Shown here piece after piece: positions 1 to 11,627 of a stretch of DNA of 64,000 nt. The notes below the pieces were generated by a model that saw only the letters and a program-made list of their open reading frames with translations, had not been told where the DNA came from and ran no database searches. Source of the stretch: Prostheceraeus crozeri. Its lineage: Eukaryota; Platyhelminthes; Polycladida; Euryleptidae. The DNA is taken from assembly GCA_907163375.1 (NCBI GenBank), contig CAJQUW010009197.1, positions 62,001 to 126,000 on the forward strand, in the 5' to 3' direction. Made by a program: the position numbers and the translations under genes. Position 1 is the first letter of the stretch; each line of letters starts with the position of its first letter.

Positions 1-9
1 GATTACTAC

Positions 10-60
10 CCCTCGATACTGTCCATCGTGACGAAACGTGTCGGGGAACTTTATCATGTA
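10..60 (+). repeat. PLE 3'-tail-like motif at window edge
   Basis: A segment containing CGATACTGTC and, 8 nt later, CGAAACGTGTCGG closely matches the sequence just downstream of the GIY-YIG frame in the Penelope-like fragment at 27640-28085 on the minus strand, which has TGATACTGTC and CGAAACGCGTCGG. Such GAAAC-containing segments are common downstream of the ORF in PLEs. The rest of the element would lie left of the window. Confidence 0.4.
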
Positions 61-1226
61 AAATAAAAAACCGTCTAAATTGAAGGAGAGCTATATTTTT
101 GCTTACATCTCGGAAAATTGAATAATGAACCTCCCGTATAAGACCAAAGTATAAGATATACAAAGTCTTAGATAAAAGCAGAGTGAAGTTCACTTACAAT
201 TCACCAAATACATGACCAAATGACTTTTCTGATCAGGAAAATGAACCGCGTCTTTACTTTTGATCATGCATATTGTTTCTTTGTAATAAGTACGAAGTCT
301 GGCTATGGTTGTACATGTATATCATTGCTGTTCACACTGTTGCCCGGCCACGCCAAACGCGATTGCCAAGCTTGGCAATAGTCTTAATTGCAAATAAAAA
401 AAAATAACATTGCGTATGTTGTACAATGCACATCAATTGACACCATCTTTGACATTGACAGACTTTGTATAAAGACTTTGTATAAGACAGCGAAAGATCC
501 ACTTGCTCAATTTGCTTCAGAATTGATGAAAAACTCTGACGCTTGTATCTTATTCATCCACTACAACTGTGGAATAAAATGAATGTTTTTAGAGTAACAA
601 GATAACGAAATGTCTTTAGAATAAGATGACTTGTTTTAAAAGCATTAATTAAAAACACGTTAGCTATATAACAAAAATATAAGAAAAAAAATTCTGCTTC
701 ATAGAAAACATATTAAAAAAGACTCAAAATGATAAAAAATTCAGCTATAGCAGTTTTAGTACAGTTTTCAAACCATGTAGACTAAAAAGAGCACGATTTC
801 ATAACTATGTCTAAACTATTGCATCTTACTAAACATTTAAATGTGTAATTAGCATTGGTAGACACGATGACGAAGAATGTGTCTTGTGTTGCATGAATAG
901 AACATACATACGTACATGAACAGAGACAAATGGAATACATTTACATCTGCTGTTGCAAGCGAAAACACAAATTACAATCAAGCAAGCAGGCACTGGTCCT
1001 AGATTCTGATTCTAATAGGTTTCATGCTACTTATATTGAGGTTCCAAATCGATAATATATGAACACTGGGATAATTTGCAAAAGTTTAGCTTCTTAAGAT
1101 GTGATTAAATATTTTTTAGACCGCAGGAACTCAATCTCCGCATATAATTTTTTTGACGCAAAAATGTTCACTACATGCTGACATTTTTTTGAGTCGACAC
1201 TAAACCTGCTATAGACTTACTCTATA
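61..1226. other. Non-coding stretch, probably intron of the BtpA-family gene
   Basis: No open frame here has recognisable protein similarity, and no further BtpA-like exon was found on the plus strand. The sequence is AT-rich and ends in a 3' splice acceptor at 1274-1276, so at least its distal part is inferred to be intron. A 64-codon frame at 388-582 looks random. Confidence 0.5.
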
Positions 1227-1276
1227 ATGCTGGGCATTATTGAATATTCCTTAATCAATTTTTTCAAACATTTCAG

Positions 1277-1787
1277 AGAAGCACTGGCCGTAGCCAAGGT
1301 TGGAGGACTGGACTTCGTACGAGCGGAGGGATTTGTGTTTGGTCATTTGGCCGATGAAGGATGGATCGATGCGTGCGCTGGACCACTGCTTCGATATCGT
1401 CGACAATTAGACGCAGAGAATATCCTCGTATTCGCAGATGTGAAGAAGAAGCACAGTGCCCATGCTATCACCTCAGATATCTCTTTATCTGAGACAGTAG
1501 CTGCCGCAGAGTTTTTCGGAGCTGATGGCGTAATCCTGACCGGAGATGCTACTGGTCATCCTGTCAAGGCAGAAGACTTGGATGAGGTAGCATCTGCGAA
1601 TCCTTCACTTCCCATTCTTCTTGGTTCCGGAGTAACAACGTCCAATATTTCCGATGTATGGGAGAAAGCGAATGGATTCATTGTCGGATCTGATTTCAAA
1701 AGAGATGGAAAATGGCAGAATGAAGTCGAAGAAAAGCGAGTAGAACAGTTTATGACAGAAGTGACTCGTTTGAGAAGCAAGTCTTGA
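1277..1787 (+). CDS. BtpA-family protein, terminal exon
   Basis: This is the C-terminal exon of a BtpA-family protein, a TIM-barrel family named for cyanobacterial photosystem I biogenesis and found in animals as a predicted mitochondrial protein of unknown reaction. The open frame reads EALAVAKVGGLDFVRAEG, then LLRYRRQL, LVFADVKKKHS, DGVILTGDATG and LLGSGVT, which are the conserved strand and loop motifs of the barrel's second half. A pyrimidine-rich tract ending in CAG at 1274-1276 is the acceptor; upstream the frame is intronic, so the ATG at 1227 is not the start. The exon codes for about 170 residues, and family proteins are about 270, so roughly 100 N-terminal residues lie outside the window. 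The frame is intact to TGA at 1785-1787, and codon use looks functional. It is the only clear conserved host exon in the window. Confidence 0.9.
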
Positions 1788-1888
1788 AATTATGATCTCA
1801 CTTTCTGACGACATCCATGCCATTTCCGAACAAGAGACAAAACTCACAGAACAAGGTCTTATCAAAAATCAATGCACCATTATACACA

Positions 1889-1894
1889 ATTAAA
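1889..1894 (+). terminator. Candidate poly(A) signal ATTAAA
   Basis: ATTAAA lies about 100 nt after the stop codon of the BtpA-family exon. It is the commonest variant of AATAAA and is well placed for a short 3' UTR. No canonical AATAAA is nearer. Confidence 0.45.
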
Positions 1895-1899
1895 TCGGG

Positions 1900-3418
1900 C
1901 AGAGCAATTGATTTTTTGTAATTGAAGATGAAGATAAACAATTATAGTTTGTAAAGGGTGAATCTAAAGGAAAATCACACTGAAGCAGTGCCCATACGAC
2001 ATGACTACGACTCAAAAGGCAAATGGATGGAACAAGCATTGATATCTACCAAGGTGAAGCAATTCTTTTTCTTGCTTTACCTTAGAAGATTGGTCTTTCC
2101 ATATGTCCTTTTGAGTTGTTGTTATCTCTCTATGTCAATGTATTTTATCACAATCAGTGTGCCAGTGGTCTCAGTTCTCAAGTTTGATAGTGCATGTAGA
2201 CTTTTATTTCAGTGACCAAGTCTCGGACATATAGAGTTGACCACATGGAATTGACGCGAATTGTGGTAAACAAGGTTTATGCGATCACAATTTTCATTTC
2301 TTTGCAAATAATGGACTTGAATTTCTGTAAATATTTTATAGGAAGGGAAATAAAGTCAGGAGATCGAAACGAAACTTTTTTTCAAACATTTATGAAAGAG
2401 ACTGTAAGTCTTTCATGGTTCTATCATAAGTCCATCATTGTTCGCCTTACGAGACTGCCACAATTCAAAAGCTTCATCTTAGTTTTTACTCAGTGCTCGC
2501 CTCTGCGATGTTGTCGACGAGCTTCATGTAGAGAGGCTTCAAAAAGTTACCTCCATTGATACCGATGCTGCAGTCATTCCTTTTTTCTTTTTTAACTCTA
2601 CTTTTTCTTGCATCGCGAAAAATTGAACAATGAACCGCAAAACCGAAAGAACTGCACAAAATAAGTAACTACAGAAAATATCTGATTTTACTGGCTCGCA
2701 CTATGACTTGATTGCATAAGCTCATGCCACTCTTCTGAATTCGCAATCATAAAACCCAGTAATGATCAAGTAATTCCAATAAATGAGGAAATAAGTACAG
2801 ATAGCAAGTACATATTAGCTATAATTATATTTGCGCTTACCTAGCGTAAAAGAGACTTTGCAATTCAATAGGACGTAATATTCCTTATCCAAGCTTACTT
2901 GCTATAGAAAGCAATAATTTTATCACCCGTGTAAATGAAATCTTGTGAGTGTCTCAGAGCATTAGCGAAAGTTAATTGTAGTGTATGCAGTATGCATTCC
3001 TGAAAACTGCTGAATGTATCAACTTAAATACTTATCACATATAAAGCATATTCAAGGGCCAATTGCAGATAACGGTGAATACAATTTGACAGAGAAGGAT
3101 ATACAAATCTTCCCAAGCGTTTTTCCGATTTTGGAGGATCATATGCTTGTTTTCAAGGCGCCTATTTAATCAACATGACTTCTACATGGGATATTTTGTT
3201 ATTTTGCTGGTAATTATTTAATTTTAGCGATTTGTTGCATTTGGACTGTGTACTGAAAATCAGAATTGAAAGATTCGTGCGAACCTTGGTTTGTGCACTG
3301 ATGAACATGGAATTTCATGCTTGCCTCCATTTATGGCTGACGACTATATTGATAGCAATACATGAAATTCTGAGTACTGGTTCAAGATAGAATTGATCAA
3401 ATTTTTCAGGAGGTTTAA
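1900..3418. other. Non-coding, nothing recognised
   Basis: Short frames at 1958-2215 and 2212-2559 on the plus strand have no recognisable domains and biased, low-complexity composition. I see no transposon ends, RNA genes or tandem repeats. Confidence 0.5.
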
Positions 3419-3527
3419 ATCCATTGATGAAAAGAAAAAACCAAGTTACTTGGTGCCTGCGTACAAGTATATTTTTTGATCTATTTAAAATAAAGAAACT
3501 TTACACTGAAGTCAATAGTTGCACTGT

Positions 3528-3549
3528 ACTTCGGCCTTTGGCCTTCAAG
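3528..3549 (-). ncRNA. Hammerhead-ribozyme-like relic in left PLE-1 tail
   Basis: Read on the minus strand the segment is CTTGAA, a GGCC-AAA-GGCC hairpin, then GAAGT. This is the layout of a hammerhead core (CUGANGA, stem II, GAAA) with substitutions in both core strands. Hammerhead motifs are established features of PLEs. The changes suggest a decayed, probably inactive ribozyme. Confidence 0.4.
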
Positions 3550-3649
3550 GTGTGATGGTAAGTGGCAGGTCATACATTCAACCCTTCCCTTAAGAATCGA
3601 AAGTGAACAGATTTACCATCAGATAACTACGTAGTAGAGGCGATCGATG

Positions 3650-4808
3650 GATAACAGTTGATTTCGTACTTCCGATTGATTTCCGGCTTATTAACTCTGA
3701 TACACTTGCTTTCTTCAATAGTAACATCGCGAGTGTTACTTTTCTTAGATAGGAACCGAATTTTGAAGTTTTGAATTCCATTGATCGGATGTTGGGACCG
3801 GTGCTGGGCTAGGGCACTGTTTACGTGTTGTTTTTAATGCTACTCTTATGTTCTTGATGTCTTATTTTAAAAGGACGACTTGTTTTACCAATATAATTTT
3901 CATTGCAAGTTTTACAGGTATACTGGTATACCACATATCTATCCGCGCACGAATATTTAGGTCCGATTTCTTTACAAATTTCGCAACCACAATCTTTGGT
4001 CATTTTAGGTCTCTTTCTGAGGAATTTCTCAAGGCTAACATTCGGTTTACTTATCAGGTTTCCTGAAATGTTGTATTTTTCCATCACGTTTTTGATGCGT
4101 CTGTTACACGCATCATTGATGAAAGGTATCATCAGATTAGCCTTATTTTCTCGCTTTTTATTTTTGTTTCTGCGTCTCATATTTTTTTGTTAAAATCTTT
4201 TTCATTATAGTCATTATTTCGCAACATCTTAAAGAACTTCTCCTTCGACTCATTATAGTATTTCTCTTCAGAGCAGTGTTCTTTGATAGTAAGAAGAGTC
4301 AAATCCAAAAAAATTCAAGCCAACCTCAGGGGGCTTACTTCTACAGTAAATTTGATTTCTGGAAGCACATCATTGAAGCTTTTTTGACCTGTTTCATAAT
4401 CGCTTCGTCGTGTTCAATAGGTCCTATGATAACGTCATCAATATACCTTTTATAGGCCTTCGGAGCAAACGTCAAACTTTGTAGAGGCTTGATTTCTATA
4501 TGGTGTAGAAAAATGATAGCAAAAGCAGGAGCAAGCCTGCATCCCATCGGGACACCTCTAACATGCCTGAAAGTTCTACCATCGTAACTAATTTCGTAAT
4601 TATAACAAATAAATCGGAGCATGTTCTCCAAATCTGAAATTTCAATTCTGAAATGATCTATCCCTTCATAATGGGAAGAAATCGATATTAGGTTGTACTC
4701 AATGCCTGTACTTATAGGTATACTTGGATAAAGTTTCTCCACATTGAGGCTTATGAACACTGGCTTCTGCATTTTAGTAATGTCAATGTCTTTTATGTGC
4801 CTTATCAC
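3650..4808 (-). pseudogene. PLE-1 left copy: reverse transcriptase plus GIY-YIG endonuclease, broken
   Basis: From 4808 downward the minus strand encodes a Penelope-type reverse transcriptase: SLNVEKLYPSIP, then RGVPMGCRLAPAFA, then the catalytic YIDD in KRYIDDVI. The linker and GIY-YIG nuclease follow (4180-3821), with a CxC..C cluster in DCGCEICKEIGPKYSC, VVYQYTCKTC, and NYIGKTSRPFKIR. Catalysis would nick target DNA and prime reverse transcription. An internal deletion near 4280-4320 and a frameshift after KNNT (stop near 3821) break the reading frame. The terminal nuclease segment (EESKCIRVNKPEIN) lies in another frame down to about 3650. In the first RT motif the usual Asp (SLDV) is Asn, which would itself inactivate the enzyme. 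Confidence 0.85.
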
Positions 4809-4861
4809 GACGAAGCGATTATCAAACAGGTCAAAAAAGGCTTCAATGATGTGCCAGTGGC

Positions 4862-5690
4862 TTGAATTTTTTGGATTTGACTCTTCTTACTGGTGATCAC
4901 AAAATTGAATATAAATGGTATCATAAAGCTTGTCACTCTGACATAGTCTTACAAAAAGATTCCTTCGTAGCCAACTATGTGAAAACTAATTTTAAAGAAT
5001 CACGTCAGGATTATATCAAAGAACACTGCTCTGAAGAGAAATACTATAATGAGTCGAAGGAGGAGTTCTTTAAGATGTTGCGAAATAATGACTATAAAGA
5101 AAAAGATTTTAACAAAAAAAGTATGAGGCGCAGAAACAAAAATAAAAAGCGAGAAAATAAGGCTAATCTAATGATACCTTTCATCAATGATACGTGTAAC
5201 AGACGCATCAAAAACGTGATGGAAAAATACAACATTTCAGGAAACCTGATAAGTAAACCGAATGTTAGCCTTGAGAAATTCCTCAGAAAGAGACCTAAAA
5301 TGACCAAAGATTGTGGTTGCGAAATTTGTAAAGAAATCGGACCTAAATATTCGTGCGCGGATAGATATGTGGTATACCAGTATACCTGTAAACTTGCAAT
5401 GAAAATTATATTGGTAAAACAAGTCGTCCTTTTAAAATAAGACATCACGAACATAAGAGTAGCATTAAAAACAACACGTAAACAGTGCCCTAGCCCAGCA
5501 CCGGTCCCAACATCCGATCAATGGAATTCAAAACTTCAAAATTCGGTTCCTATCTAAGAAAAGTAACACTCGCGATGTTACTATTGAAGAAAGCAAGTGT
5601 ATCAGAGTTAATAAGCCGGAAATCAATCGGAAGTACGAAATCAACTGTTATCCATCGATCGCCTCTACTACGTAGTTATCTGATGGTAAA
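4862..5690 (+). pseudogene. PLE-1 right copy: RT thumb, linker and GIY-YIG endonuclease, broken
   Basis: This plus-strand copy keeps NFLDLTLLT, then HKIEYKWYHKACHSD and a lysine-rich linker (RRRNKNKKRENK), followed by CGCEICKEIGPKYSC and VVYQYTCK of the nuclease. Around 5390 a short deletion (TCNEN missing relative to the left copy) shifts the frame, so the YIG motif is read out of frame. The later frameshift before the C-terminal EESKCIRVNKPEIN segment is shared exactly with the left copy. The palm with the YIDD motif is absent on this side, since the copy starts at about 4806 within the RT. Confidence 0.8.
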
Positions 5691-5752
5691 TCTGTTCACT
5701 TTCGATTCTTAAGGGAAGGGTTGAATGTATGACCTGCCACTTACCATCACAC

Positions 5753-5774
5753 CTTGAAGGCCAAAGGCCGAAGT
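5753..5774 (+). ncRNA. Hammerhead-ribozyme-like relic in right PLE-1 tail
   Basis: This is the inverted counterpart of the motif at 3528-3549: CTTGAA, hairpin GGCC-AAA-GGCC, GAAGT. Its conservation in both arms reflects common descent and does not demonstrate activity. Confidence 0.4.
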
Positions 5775-5920
5775 GCAGTGCAACTATTGACTTCAGTGTA
5801 AAGTTTCTTTATTTTAAATAGATCAAAAAATATACTTGTACGGAGGCACCAAGTAACTTGGTTTTTTCTTTTCATCAATACTATTCAGGAGTTGGTTTTC
5901 AAATCTTGGTGTTATATACG

Positions 5921-7243
5921 TGGTGCGCCAAAAAGTTTCCGGCCTTAGTATTTTATGAAGCGAAAAACATAATCCAATGACGTCTATATTTAGTACATTG
6001 TAACTACTTCTAAAACCAATTACCGCTCGCGCCAAACACTTTTCCCGGCGTACTGCAAGGCCCTTGAAGGCATCAAGGAGGGTAATAGGCCAAAACAGTT
6101 TCTCACCGTCTCCTCCAAAGCTGCTGCACTTTGAAAATAAATCCCGCGGAGATTGCGTTTCAACTCTTTCAAAGAGGCAATGGTCGGACGGAGAAAGATC
6201 CGGGCTATAAGGTGGATGTTTCGCAAGTCCGAAGCCAGCGCTATTAATCTTCTCTAAGGCAGTTCGACAAGTGTGCACTTGAGCGTTGTCCTGAAGGAGC
6301 CAATGAGGCAGGCCTCTTGCCTTGCGAACTTTGCTGCGGACTCAGCTGAATCAGCCCGCCGTAATATTCTCCGGTTACAGTCGCTTGTCCTTGTGGGGAA
6401 ATCCAAGAAAATGATTCCTCCTGCATTCCAGAAGGCAGTCAGCATCATTTCTCTTCGGGGTGCACTTCCGGATCGTTGTTTCCTGACTTTGCCTTCATCA
6501 GGCCTGCGCCATTCCAGAGATTCTCGTCTGGATTCAGGTGCGTGCAGGCTCAGAGGCGTTTCATCAACAGTGATGATGTTCTTCAAGAAATAATCACCAT
6601 GGCGACGATAAATTTCAAAATTCACTTGGCAGGCTTCGCGGCGTCGGGTGCACATCTTGGTGGTCAGGAAGCGGGGAACAAGGCCAGACGCAACCTTCGT
6701 GAAGCGCATGTCGTGCAGCATCTCCCTAACAGATCCCTTCGACAATTTCAAGGTCTCAGCAAGTTGTCACCTTCCTGTTGTCAAGGACAAGTCTCTCTAA
6801 TTTGGCGCGGTTTTCTTGTCAGAAGCTTTTGAGCGGCCTTCTCTTTCTTCGTCAACCGCAAGTTTGCGTCCCCGCTAGAACTCGGCAATCCAAAATTCGA
6901 TCGTTGTTTTTGACGGAAACTTGTCTCCGTATGCACGAAAAAAATTCGCTTTAATGTCTGCACTTGACTGACCAAGCAGAAGAAAAAAAGCGAATCTCAC
7001 TTCGATATTCCACTTTATCCAAGTGATCAAGTCGCAAAAAAGACATCCTTTCAGTACACTTTTACGAGCGAAAATGATTTTCGACTTAAACTTTTGAATG
7101 CATTCGCTGATTGAAAAAATCAAATCAGATATCAATGATCCTGACTTTTTCTAAAACTCAAAAAATCAGAATATTGATTTTAGATGTTTACCTTAGAATT
7201 TGAAAAGAATTTCATTCATTTGGCCGGAAACTTTTTAGGCGCA
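5921..7243 (-). mobile_element. Mariner element with terminal inverted repeats
   Basis: The ends are inverted repeats: TGCGCCAAAAAGTTTCCGG near 5924-5942 and its reverse complement with one extra base near 7223-7242. The length of about 1.32 kb is typical for mariner. TA dinucleotides flank both ends, as expected for the TA target duplication, though the exact boundary is uncertain by a few bases. The interior encodes a broken transposase on the minus strand. Confidence 0.85.
5990..7010 (-). pseudogene. Mariner (D34D) transposase, frameshifted
   Basis: Transposase pieces occur in order on the minus strand. The first (about 7005-6877) is the N-terminal helix-turn-helix segment EVRFAFFLLLGQSS...YGDKFPSKTTIEFW. 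The second (6751-6254) contains KGSVREMLHD, IITVDETPLSLH with the first catalytic Asp, and MMLTAFWNAGGIIFLDF. The third (6278 downward) contains QDNAQ with the second Asp and HPPYSPDLSPSD with the third. Exactly 34 residues separate the second Asp from the Asp of SPSD, the mariner signature. At least two frame changes and the missing join after the N-terminal domain make it a pseudogene. The enzyme would have cut at the inverted repeats and inserted at TA. Confidence 0.85.
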
Positions 7244-7245
7244 AA

Positions 7246-8110
7246 TATGAAAAATATGAAAAATTTTGATCCAAATAATGCCATAGCTTAACATTGTACA
7301 GTTTCTGATCACGCTATTGATTTTGATAGCCAAGATATCCTGTCACGGTGTAATGATTTTCGAGTTGGACGCATCATTGAATCTTCTTTTATCAGGGTCA
7401 GTCAGTCTGGTGTCATGAATCTAAATATGGGTTTCCACCAGCCGGATTTGATGACAGCAAAGCGTGTTGTACATGTATATATAGTGTTCGTCGCTGATTG
7501 TGAGTGTAACGATTTCTTCTTTCCATTTTATTTCACTTGACAAGATAAGCAGCAGTGACTTCAATTATTGAAAATATTTGTAACTGATTGTGGCCTTTTC
7601 CCGTAGATCCATCAAAGGAAGCACATTTAACTCGACTTAACGTTTACAAAATGAGTCTGTCATGACGATGCGATCTGTATGTTCATGAAATATTTACTTG
7701 CTCTACCTGTAATAACGACTTTTCTCAATTTATTGCCTGTTCTCAATGCGTAGAGTGTTATTCTGATTCGAAAATGAAGTTCCGATAGTTCAGATAAGCG
7801 GACTCTTTATTTCGATTTCCCTCCTTTGAATAGAGAGAACGGTGATGCTAATCAGGCGGACAGATTGAGCGCCTTCGTCAGCTTAAAATTTCCAGGAGAA
7901 AAAACAGTTGCAATTTTTCGAAGTTGACTCTTAGTTTCTATGCCATTCATCCTCCTCCTCTTTGAACTGAAGTTGAAATCCTGAGATATCGAAACTTGTG
8001 CCTTCTAGGAGACTTTATTAAATTTGCATTTGCCTCTCTTTTTCCGCGGGGGAATTAAGAAATAACGGTTTCCTGATATACTTTTTTCCGGTCAGCAATC
8101 TAGATTGGGG
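7246..8110. other. Non-coding, nothing recognised
   Basis: No open frame of note, no transposon ends and no tandem repeats were seen here. Confidence 0.5.
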
Positions 8111-8116
8111 AAAAGG

Positions 8117-8184
8117 AATATCAAAGGTGTGCCTCCAACTTCACACCAAAGGTGGGACCGTTGCCAACTGAGCTATCCCATTAT
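8117..8184 (-). tRNA. tRNA-like sequence, relic or SINE head
   Basis: On the minus strand GGGATAGCTCAGTTGG matches a Pol III A box almost perfectly. About 40 nt later CTTTGATATTCC is a weak B box. A GGTGTG/CACACC pair could form a stem, but the rest does not fold into a standard cloverleaf and no credible 7-bp acceptor is present. It is best read as a decayed tRNA or the head of a tRNA-derived SINE. Confidence 0.3.
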
Positions 8185-8647
8185 ATAGCACATTTTGATA
8201 TTCTTTGTGATTGGAAATTTGCATTCAGGAGACAAGAAGGGAACATTGAGCAACCTTTGTTCATATTTACTCATAATATCTAGATCTACATATAGTCAAC
8301 ACTATACATCGGGGTAGATAGTCCGTCAACAAACGTATTTCTGCAAGGAACGAGGCCGAATAAGTGAGACTCTTACAGACTGATTAGCAACCCATGGCTA
8401 TACCATAGGCTAGCAACAACTTCTGATCGGCGATGTTTGCAAAAATATGGTTGAATGCGATTGATTCAGATGCTTGCTAAATAGGTGTAAATAAGCAGGA
8501 GTTATTGAATAAAATATCGCAGTCAATATAATTAAGTTTGACATAACATTTTTCTAATTTTCGATAAACTAATTTTCGTGTCCGAGTTGAACACGAAAGA
8601 TAACATCAAACTTCTGTATATCGAAAACCTACAGTTCTGGGACTTGT

Positions 8648-9360
8648 TTGGACTACAGAAGCTTTGGACCACTCACATACAGAAAGTCTGTTATCAACTC
8701 GTACATCAATCGCGCTTTCAGAATTTCATCAACATTGGAAGCTTTCTCAAAAGAAGTAGACCGTTTCAAGCAAATACTAATCAACAATAATAATCCACAT
8801 CATCTTATTGACACAATGATAAACCGTTACATGAAAAAGAAATTATCGGAAAATGAAGCAACTAATGAGAACAAATCGACAACAATTCAATTCCATTTCA
8901 AGAGTCAATGGGGAACCAATGCTGACATCGAACAGAAACGACTTCCTGCAATAGTGAAGAACAACATCATTCTACTTGACTCTACAGCACATGTGAGAGT
9001 GAGATGCTTTTACCAAATAAGGAAGCTCAAGAACTCCTTTATGACCTCAAAAGTTGGTCAAATCTATGTACCACATCATGTTGTGTACCAATTTTCTTGC
9101 CGAATGGATACCTGTAGTGGTGTCAAATACAGTGGATATACAACAAATGATCTGACACATAGATGCAAACAGCATGTGAGCAACGGATCCATCAGTGAAC
9201 ATCTCAAACAAGAACATAAAATAGTGAAAGACTGCAACATCATCAGAGAAAACACCATCATCCTGGCAAGATATGAAAGAAAGATCTGGAGATAGCCGAA
9301 GCAATGCTAATGAAGAAGAATGAGCCGGTCCTCAGTAAACAAGACCAAGGACTTACACAG
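8648..9360 (+). pseudogene. PLE-2: Penelope-like RT thumb, linker and GIY-YIG endonuclease fragment
   Basis: The frame reads DYRSFGPLTYRKSVINSYIN-RAFRISS, the post-palm thumb region of PLE reverse transcriptase. Then comes a long linker and the nuclease: HHVVYQFSCRMDTC, YSGYTTNDLTHRCKQH, SISEHLKQEHK. A frameshift at about 9290 moves the last helix, EIAEAMLMKKNEPVLSKQ, into another frame; the family-typical final KP/N-Q segment remains recognisable. The palm and all upstream parts are missing, so the copy is 5'-truncated as is usual for these elements. It is clearly different from PLE-1 and represents a second PLE family. Confidence 0.8.
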
Positions 9361-9399
9361 CGTCTAACAGTGATGCAGAAAGACCTTTTCTTGTTTTTT

Positions 9400-11570
9400 G
9401 TTATTTAGCGTCTCTTAGTATATTAAGTTTGATTTCTATATTGTATCTATCAAGCTCATTCATAGATTTTCGTATGATTATTGTACCAGGATTTGAATTT
9501 AGAATCAAATTTATTTAACAATTCCTGCTTATCAAACAATTTGCTGCCAAATTTCACGAACTTTATACGTGTAAATACGTTTAGCTTCATAGACAGAGGT
9601 ACGAGTACATGAAGATGATAGGAAATGGCCTGAAATCATTCCTTATCAAACATGTGGCCCTAGACTAACTAGCTCTCATTTAATCAGAGAAAACACAGGT
9701 AAATGTCAATTTTGACGATAACTTCAGTCTGCTTCCTGTAGGATTTGCTTACATGTATTTCTCTTTGTTCTTGTTTGACAAATAAAGGAGTCAGGTAGAA
9801 CTCGCCAGACTCTCTGATTCGTATTAAAGGTGCATTCCCACCCAATGTGTTTGTTCCCACCGAATGCGGTGCGGTGCGTCTCCCGCGTCCAGAATTTTCG
9901 TCCAGAACCTAAACAAATCTTTAACCTCAGAACCTTGAAATGACGCGCGGTGTTTACGAGGTTCCCTCAAACCATACGACAACCACAACTTATAGATGTT
10001 GATACTCATGACAACAATTTCTGCATATTCGAATTTACTTAACAAAAATTAGCTGGACGGAATGTCTTTTTGTCGGCACATCATACTGAACTCAGCGCTC
10101 TTCTCAGATTGAGCCTATTTTCTAGACTGTTGGTCGACCAAAACGCATCACAGAATTACTCGGATATTACTCTAAAATAGACTGCCCCTAGCAACACTTC
10201 AATTCATAGCGAACTGTTCTCGTCTGATAAAACTAGCAGATCTAAGAATCTGATTACATCACACTTTGTTCCCGCTCGTAGGTCTGATGCAAAATGTCTT
10301 TGTATTTCCTCGAGAATGTGATGTGTCGTTTAGATATCATTTTCTAGTCATTATGCTTGAAATGTTGCATCTGATTTCATGTAAATTCTGAAAACTGAGT
10401 ACGTCATTTAGCTATCTCGGGAAAGTTTATTATGGTATCTTGTTTTTGGTGATGGTGTGGCTCATTCGAATGCATACGTAACACAAGTAATATGAATATG
10501 TGAATTATTTAGTAATAAGAAGCGTCCATAATGATGTGGTATTTTTGCTTGTCCCCTCTCCATTCCCCTCTCCCGTCCCTCGCCACAATGGCTCGGTGAG
10601 AACAAGCATTTTTGTTAGACACATCGCGCACTTCTGGTGTGAATGGATCCTATCAATTGAGTATACATGAGGGTTGCAACCGGCAGTCGACTAAAATTTT
10701 GAAAACCACCATGCCAATCATTCAAATCGGGCTTATGTCGACGATTGACGACATTTATTCTAGAATTACTTGTCTAGTAAGCTAAAATAGAATTGCAATA
10801 TTGTAGGAATATGATGACAGAATTTTTGTCACCCAAAGATTGCGAACCGTTTCTTGAAAATTTTCCTTCAAGTAAGTTCCTCCTTGAATAAGTTACTTCG
10901 CGTATTGCTCCTCAATATTTTTCATGCGCGTACGAAATATACTATCAAAGTACGAATATTTGTCTAATTATCTGAAAGAGGATCAATTTTGATAGAAGTT
11001 GATGTAAATCAGCGTCATTGCGCTTCCTCGGGAACACATGCTTTTTCAGAGTACCGGCAAGCCTGCGAATGCTACAAAGAAATTGATAGCTAGCGGTATA
11101 AGTTGAGCAGCTATCAGTCTTAATTGCATGCAGTATGTTACGAAGACGCCGGCTTAGTTACCCCGTGGCCGGTTTTGATCACGCTGGCCGCCGTCCCGGC
11201 CCCAACCCTGGTGTACATCATTCTGTGAAAATCTCGTTTCCGAACTCATTCAAGCTCGCTCTGGCGGCCGGACAATGATGTGATAGTAGTGACCGACCGC
11301 GTTGCCATGTGCAATGTAGGTGGCATTCACTTGAAATAATTAGACAATTCTTGTTTAGTGCATTGTCTTAAATTCTGGCTACATTCGCAGAATTTGATTT
11401 ACAACATCAGAATCTAATAATAGATACCGTTATCTTGCAGCGACAGCTGCTTATCAAGGTTACGCTGCGAATTGTTACCAAAAACGACAACATTAGAACA
11501 TGCAGGTAGAATATCCTGACATTTAACCTATTTCATGCCATGTCGAAGGAAATTGGGAAGGATATCCTCA
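9400..11570. other. Non-coding; one GC-rich patch
   Basis: No coding region was recognised. At 11145-11275 a GC-rich patch with repeated GGCCG motifs stands out from the AT-rich surroundings and could be a MITE remnant. ATAAAG-type simple tracts are scattered but unremarkable. Confidence 0.4.
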
Positions 11571-11627
11571 TATGAGCGCATACAAAAGACATCGCACAGA
11601 TCAGTTGGCCATCACAAATACGGAATC

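Larger units (their letters stand above)
3420..5881. mobile_element. Head-to-head inverted pair of Penelope-like elements (PLE-1)
   Basis: Two copies of one Penelope-like retroelement point outward from a shared centre. The arms are about 3420-4401 (minus orientation) and 4806-5881 (plus orientation); the loop 4402-4805 holds minus-strand reverse transcriptase sequence present once. Arm identity is very high: the 63-codon frame at 3590-3781 (-) and 5521-5712 (+) gives the same translation. The left copy lacks about 130 nt between the LDLTLLT and IKEHCSEE segments that the right copy retains. PLEs often sit in tandem or inverted partial copies because of their insertion mechanism. Confidence 0.85.

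Noticed and set aside
10..60. A complete hammerhead ribozyme in the motif at the window start
   Set aside because: GAAAC is present but the CUGANGA strand and a proper stem II are not, so I only call it a PLE tail-like motif.
388..582. 64-codon plus-strand frame as an upstream BtpA exon
   Set aside because: No match to the BtpA N-terminal half, which has GMIHVPALPG-like motifs; no convincing splice sites.
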